Shown piece after piece: positions 6,978 through 8,187 of a stretch of DNA of 8,187 nt (position 1 is its first letter; every line of letters starts with the position of its first letter). The notes beneath the pieces were generated by a model. It was not told the origin of the DNA. It was given only the letters and a program-made list of their open reading frames with translations, and made no database searches. The DNA comes from Bacteroidales bacterium UBA6346 (GTDB lineage: Bacteria > Bacteroidota > Bacteroidia > Bacteroidales > UBA932), in contig DJSA01000018.1 in NCBI GenBank assembly GCA_002438905.1, forward strand, positions 1-8,187, in the 5' to 3' direction. The translations under genes were made by a program, and so were the position numbers.

Positions 6978-8029
6978 GGTCTTTGAAATGTCTCGCAGTC
7001 ATGGTTTCTGCGCTGCTGCCTTTTATGGCAGCAGCGCAGAAACGTGTAAAGGTGGTGGATAAGAACATTCCATCTGCCAACCCGAGTTTCAGGTTTCCCA
7101 CTACTGACAACAAGCTCGTGCCGAGGTTGCCTCGCCAAGCAGTCAAACCATTGGTTGTGACAGATGCAGATCCTGTAGACACGCTTGACACAATGTCGGA
7201 TTTCGTGAAGGTCGTTCTGTACGGGAACGGCACTTGGAAGTATATAAAGACGAAGGACTTCTCGTACGACAATGAGATTTTCACTGCAAATTGGGATGAC
7301 CATTCGGTTGACCCCTACAAGATTTCGTGGGACGCCCTTCCTTCCTACTCCGCTATATGGCTCGTTGACAGCCTGAGCCACTATGCCTGCCCATATCAGG
7401 GCAAAGTGAACCCGCGCGGAAAGTTTGGACCGAGACGTGGGCGCAGGCATCAGGGGATTGACCTCCCGCTGACCACGGGAACCCCGATTTACGCGGCGTT
7501 CAACGGCAGAGTGCGAATATCGTCCAAGATGCGCGGTTATGGCAATGTTGTCGTGATACGACACGAGAATGGACTTGAGACTTTCTATGGTCATCTCTCC
7601 AAAAGAAATGTGGAAGTCGGCGATTGGGTGAACGCAGGAGATGTTATCGGACTAGGAGGCAGCACGGGTCGATCAACGGGACCACACCTCCATTTCGAGA
7701 CGCGTTATAAGGGCTATGCCTTTGATCCTCAGTGGCTAATAGACTTCGAAACCGGTGTGCTGCGTCATAGGATGTTCGTTCTTAAGAAGAAATACCTGAG
7801 TCAGTTCAGCAACTATGAGCAGAACTTCGATGATGAGCTCAAGAGCGCGGAGGAGGATGCAGCAGAAGAGGCTGCCCTCAAGGCTATGAGGTGGTACATA
7901 GTGAAATCCGGCGACACGCTAGGAAGGATTGCTCGGAACAACGGCACGACGGTCGGTGCGATTTGCCGGCTTAACGGAATCAAGTCTACGTCAACGCTGC
8001 GTATCGGGCAGAAATTGAGGGTTCGATAA
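6974..8029 (+). CDS. Secreted M23 metallopeptidase with C-terminal LysM domain
   Basis: This 351-residue protein is a probable peptidoglycan endopeptidase. A Sec signal peptide is clear: MRSLK, a hydrophobic core at about 6-19 and an AAA-Q cleavage site near 21/22. Residues 77-91 contain a VVLYGNGTWKYI strand motif found in many Bacteroidota envelope proteins. The M23 domain spans about 150-255 with all zinc and catalytic residues: HQGID (H159, D163), H207 in YGHLS, and HLHFE (H238, H240). An acidic, alanine- and glutamate-rich linker (about 286-303) leads to one LysM domain at 306-350 (YIVKSGDTLGRIARNN, then L-R-I-G-Q-K-L), which should bind glycan. The product is probably periplasmic, as no lipobox or sorting domain is seen. 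Its ATG overlaps the mutase TGA (ATGA), implying translational coupling. A perfect 17-bp inverted repeat lies within the signal-peptide codons. The other LytM protein in the window lacks the HLHFE histidine that this one retains. Confidence 0.94.
   Translation: MRSLKCLAVMVSALLPFMAAAQKRVKVVDKNIPSANPSFRFPTTDNKLVPRLPRQAVKPLVVTDADPVDTLDTMSDFVKVVLYGNGTWKYIKTKDFSYDNEIFTANWDDHSVDPYKISWDALPSYSAIWLVDSLSHYACPYQGKVNPRGKFGPRRGRRHQGIDLPLTTGTPIYAAFNGRVRISSKMRGYGNVVVIRHENGLETFYGHLSKRNVEVGDWVNAGDVIGLGGSTGRSTGPHLHFETRYKGYAFDPQWLIDFETGVLRHRMFVLKKKYLSQFSNYEQNFDDELKSAEEDAAEEAALKAMRWYIVKSGDTLGRIARNNGTTVGAICRLNGIKSTSTLRIGQKLRVR
7004..7043. repeat. Perfect 17-bp inverted repeat, 6-base loop, in signal-peptide codons
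   Basis: Left arm GTTTCTGCGCTGCTGCC (7004-7020), loop TTTTAT (7021-7026), right arm GGCAGCAGCGCAGAAAC (7027-7043). Every one of the 17 positions pairs, and 11 of the 17 pairs are G-C, so the RNA hairpin would be very stable. It starts exactly at codon 11 of the M23-LysM gene and covers the hydrophobic core and cleavage site of the signal peptide (V11 to K23). It is not followed by a T-run, so it is not an intrinsic terminator. Leu-Leu (CTG CTG) and Ala-Ala (GCA GCA) codons are partly complementary, which explains some pairing but not 17 perfect positions. Confidence 0.95.
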
Positions 8030-8041
8030 GGTTCTTATGAT

Positions 8042-8051
8042 TTTCGCGAAA
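8042..8051. promoter_or_regulatory. Palindrome upstream of the sigma-54 promoter
   Basis: TTTCGCGAAA is a perfect 10-bp palindrome 13 bp after the M23-LysM stop codon and centred about 30 bp before the -24 element of the sigma-54 promoter. It is too compact to form a useful RNA hairpin, so a protein-binding site is the more likely reading. Enhancer-binding proteins for sigma-54 usually bind 80-150 bp upstream, so this distance is short for an activator site. It could be an operator for something else or chance. Confidence 0.3.
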
Positions 8052-8073
8052 TAATTGCAAGGTCTGCGCAAGT

Positions 8074-8090
8074 TTGGCACGGGTCTTGCA
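8074..8090 (+). promoter_or_regulatory. Sigma-54 (RpoN) -24/-12 promoter
   Basis: TTGGCACGGGTCTTGCA matches the sigma-54 consensus TTGGCACG-N4-TTGC(A/T) at every defined position. The invariant GG (8076-8077) and GC (8088-8089) are separated by exactly 10 bases. Transcription should begin about 12 bases after the GC, near 8100-8101, reading rightwards out of the window. Sigma-54 promoters need an ATP-dependent activator; no activator gene is in the window. There is no clear coding region in the 87 bp downstream, so the target gene lies at or beyond the right edge. Confidence 0.7.
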
Positions 8091-8187
8091 AATGTTTTTC
8101 CTCGGTTATTAGTTTTAGTGTTATTAATTATGTGGTTAGTATGAGGTGTCCTCGCGGGAGCGACGACAGCTCATTTTTTATATACAC
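8091..8187. other. Non-coding tail after the sigma-54 promoter, with small competing hairpins
   Basis: No gene can be assigned here. The predicted transcript contains GAGG-TGT-CCTC (8143-8153), an alternative CTC-GCGG-GAG (8151-8160), and GAGC-GACGACA-GCTC (8158-8172) followed by six T residues at 8174-8179. The second hairpin shares bases with both others, so they could be alternatives, as in an attenuator. The stems are only 3-4 bp. A short plus-strand frame from the ATG at 8141 stays open to the edge but covers only 15 codons. A minus-strand frame enters from the edge and stops at 8128-8130 after 19 codons. Neither can be judged without the flanking sequence. Confidence 0.3.

Noticed and set aside
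6872..7594. Minus-strand open frame of 240 codons opposite the mutase and M23-LysM genes
   Set aside because: It crosses two real genes on the other strand and has shadow-like composition. No family is recognisable.
8128..8187. Minus-strand frame entering from the right edge, ending SSLPRGHLILTT-stop, as the C-terminus of a protein with a type IX secretion sorting domain
   Set aside because: The SLP-x-G-x-x-I-L pattern only faintly resembles such domains and 19 codons are too few. It would also conflict with a rightward sigma-54 transcript.

Overview
The window reads as ordinary chromosomal core DNA from a member of the Bacteroidota, probably Bacteroidales-like. The evidence is a DUF4837 lipoprotein, two promoters that match the Bacteroidota consensus (TTTG, 19 bases, TAnnTTTG), almost no Shine-Dalgarno sequences, and a Bacteroidota-style arrangement of dxr, rseP and DUF4837. 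Base composition is moderate and even. I see no insertion sequence, phage gene, CRISPR array or toxin-antitoxin pair.

Layout. At the left edge (1-24, minus strand) is what looks like the 5' end of a tRNA gene, fed by a well-formed promoter at 72-102. From 4569 down to 122 runs a minus-strand, operon-like block: a membrane-anchored M23/LytM-fold protein, dxr (MEP isoprenoid pathway), rseP (site-2 intramembrane protease) and a DUF4837 lipoprotein. From 4594 to 8029 runs a divergent plus-strand block: ruvX/yqgF, def (peptide deformylase), a phosphomannomutase/phosphoglucomutase, and a secreted M23 peptidase with a LysM domain whose ATG overlaps the mutase stop codon. The two blocks are separated by only 24 bp. 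From 8030 to the end no gene can be called with confidence, but there is a textbook sigma-54 promoter pointing out of the window.

How the genes fit together. Both blocks mix housekeeping functions with cell-envelope functions: isoprenoid precursor for the lipid carrier, regulated intramembrane proteolysis, sugar-phosphate supply for polysaccharides, and two LytM-fold proteins. One LytM protein is anchored in the membrane and has lost a zinc ligand (HLR for HLH). The other is exported and has all the catalytic residues. This resembles the pairing of a non-catalytic LytM factor with an active hydrolase seen in other bacteria, but a link between these two is inference.

Most unusual observations: a perfect 17-bp inverted repeat with a 6-base loop inside the signal-peptide codons of the M23-LysM gene (7004-7043); the sigma-54 promoter at 8074-8090 with palindromic and repeated sequence just upstream; a ruvX promoter placed so that its mRNA should be leaderless, with its -33 element inside the neighbouring gene; and the degenerate M23 active site. 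I found no clearly new multi-gene system.
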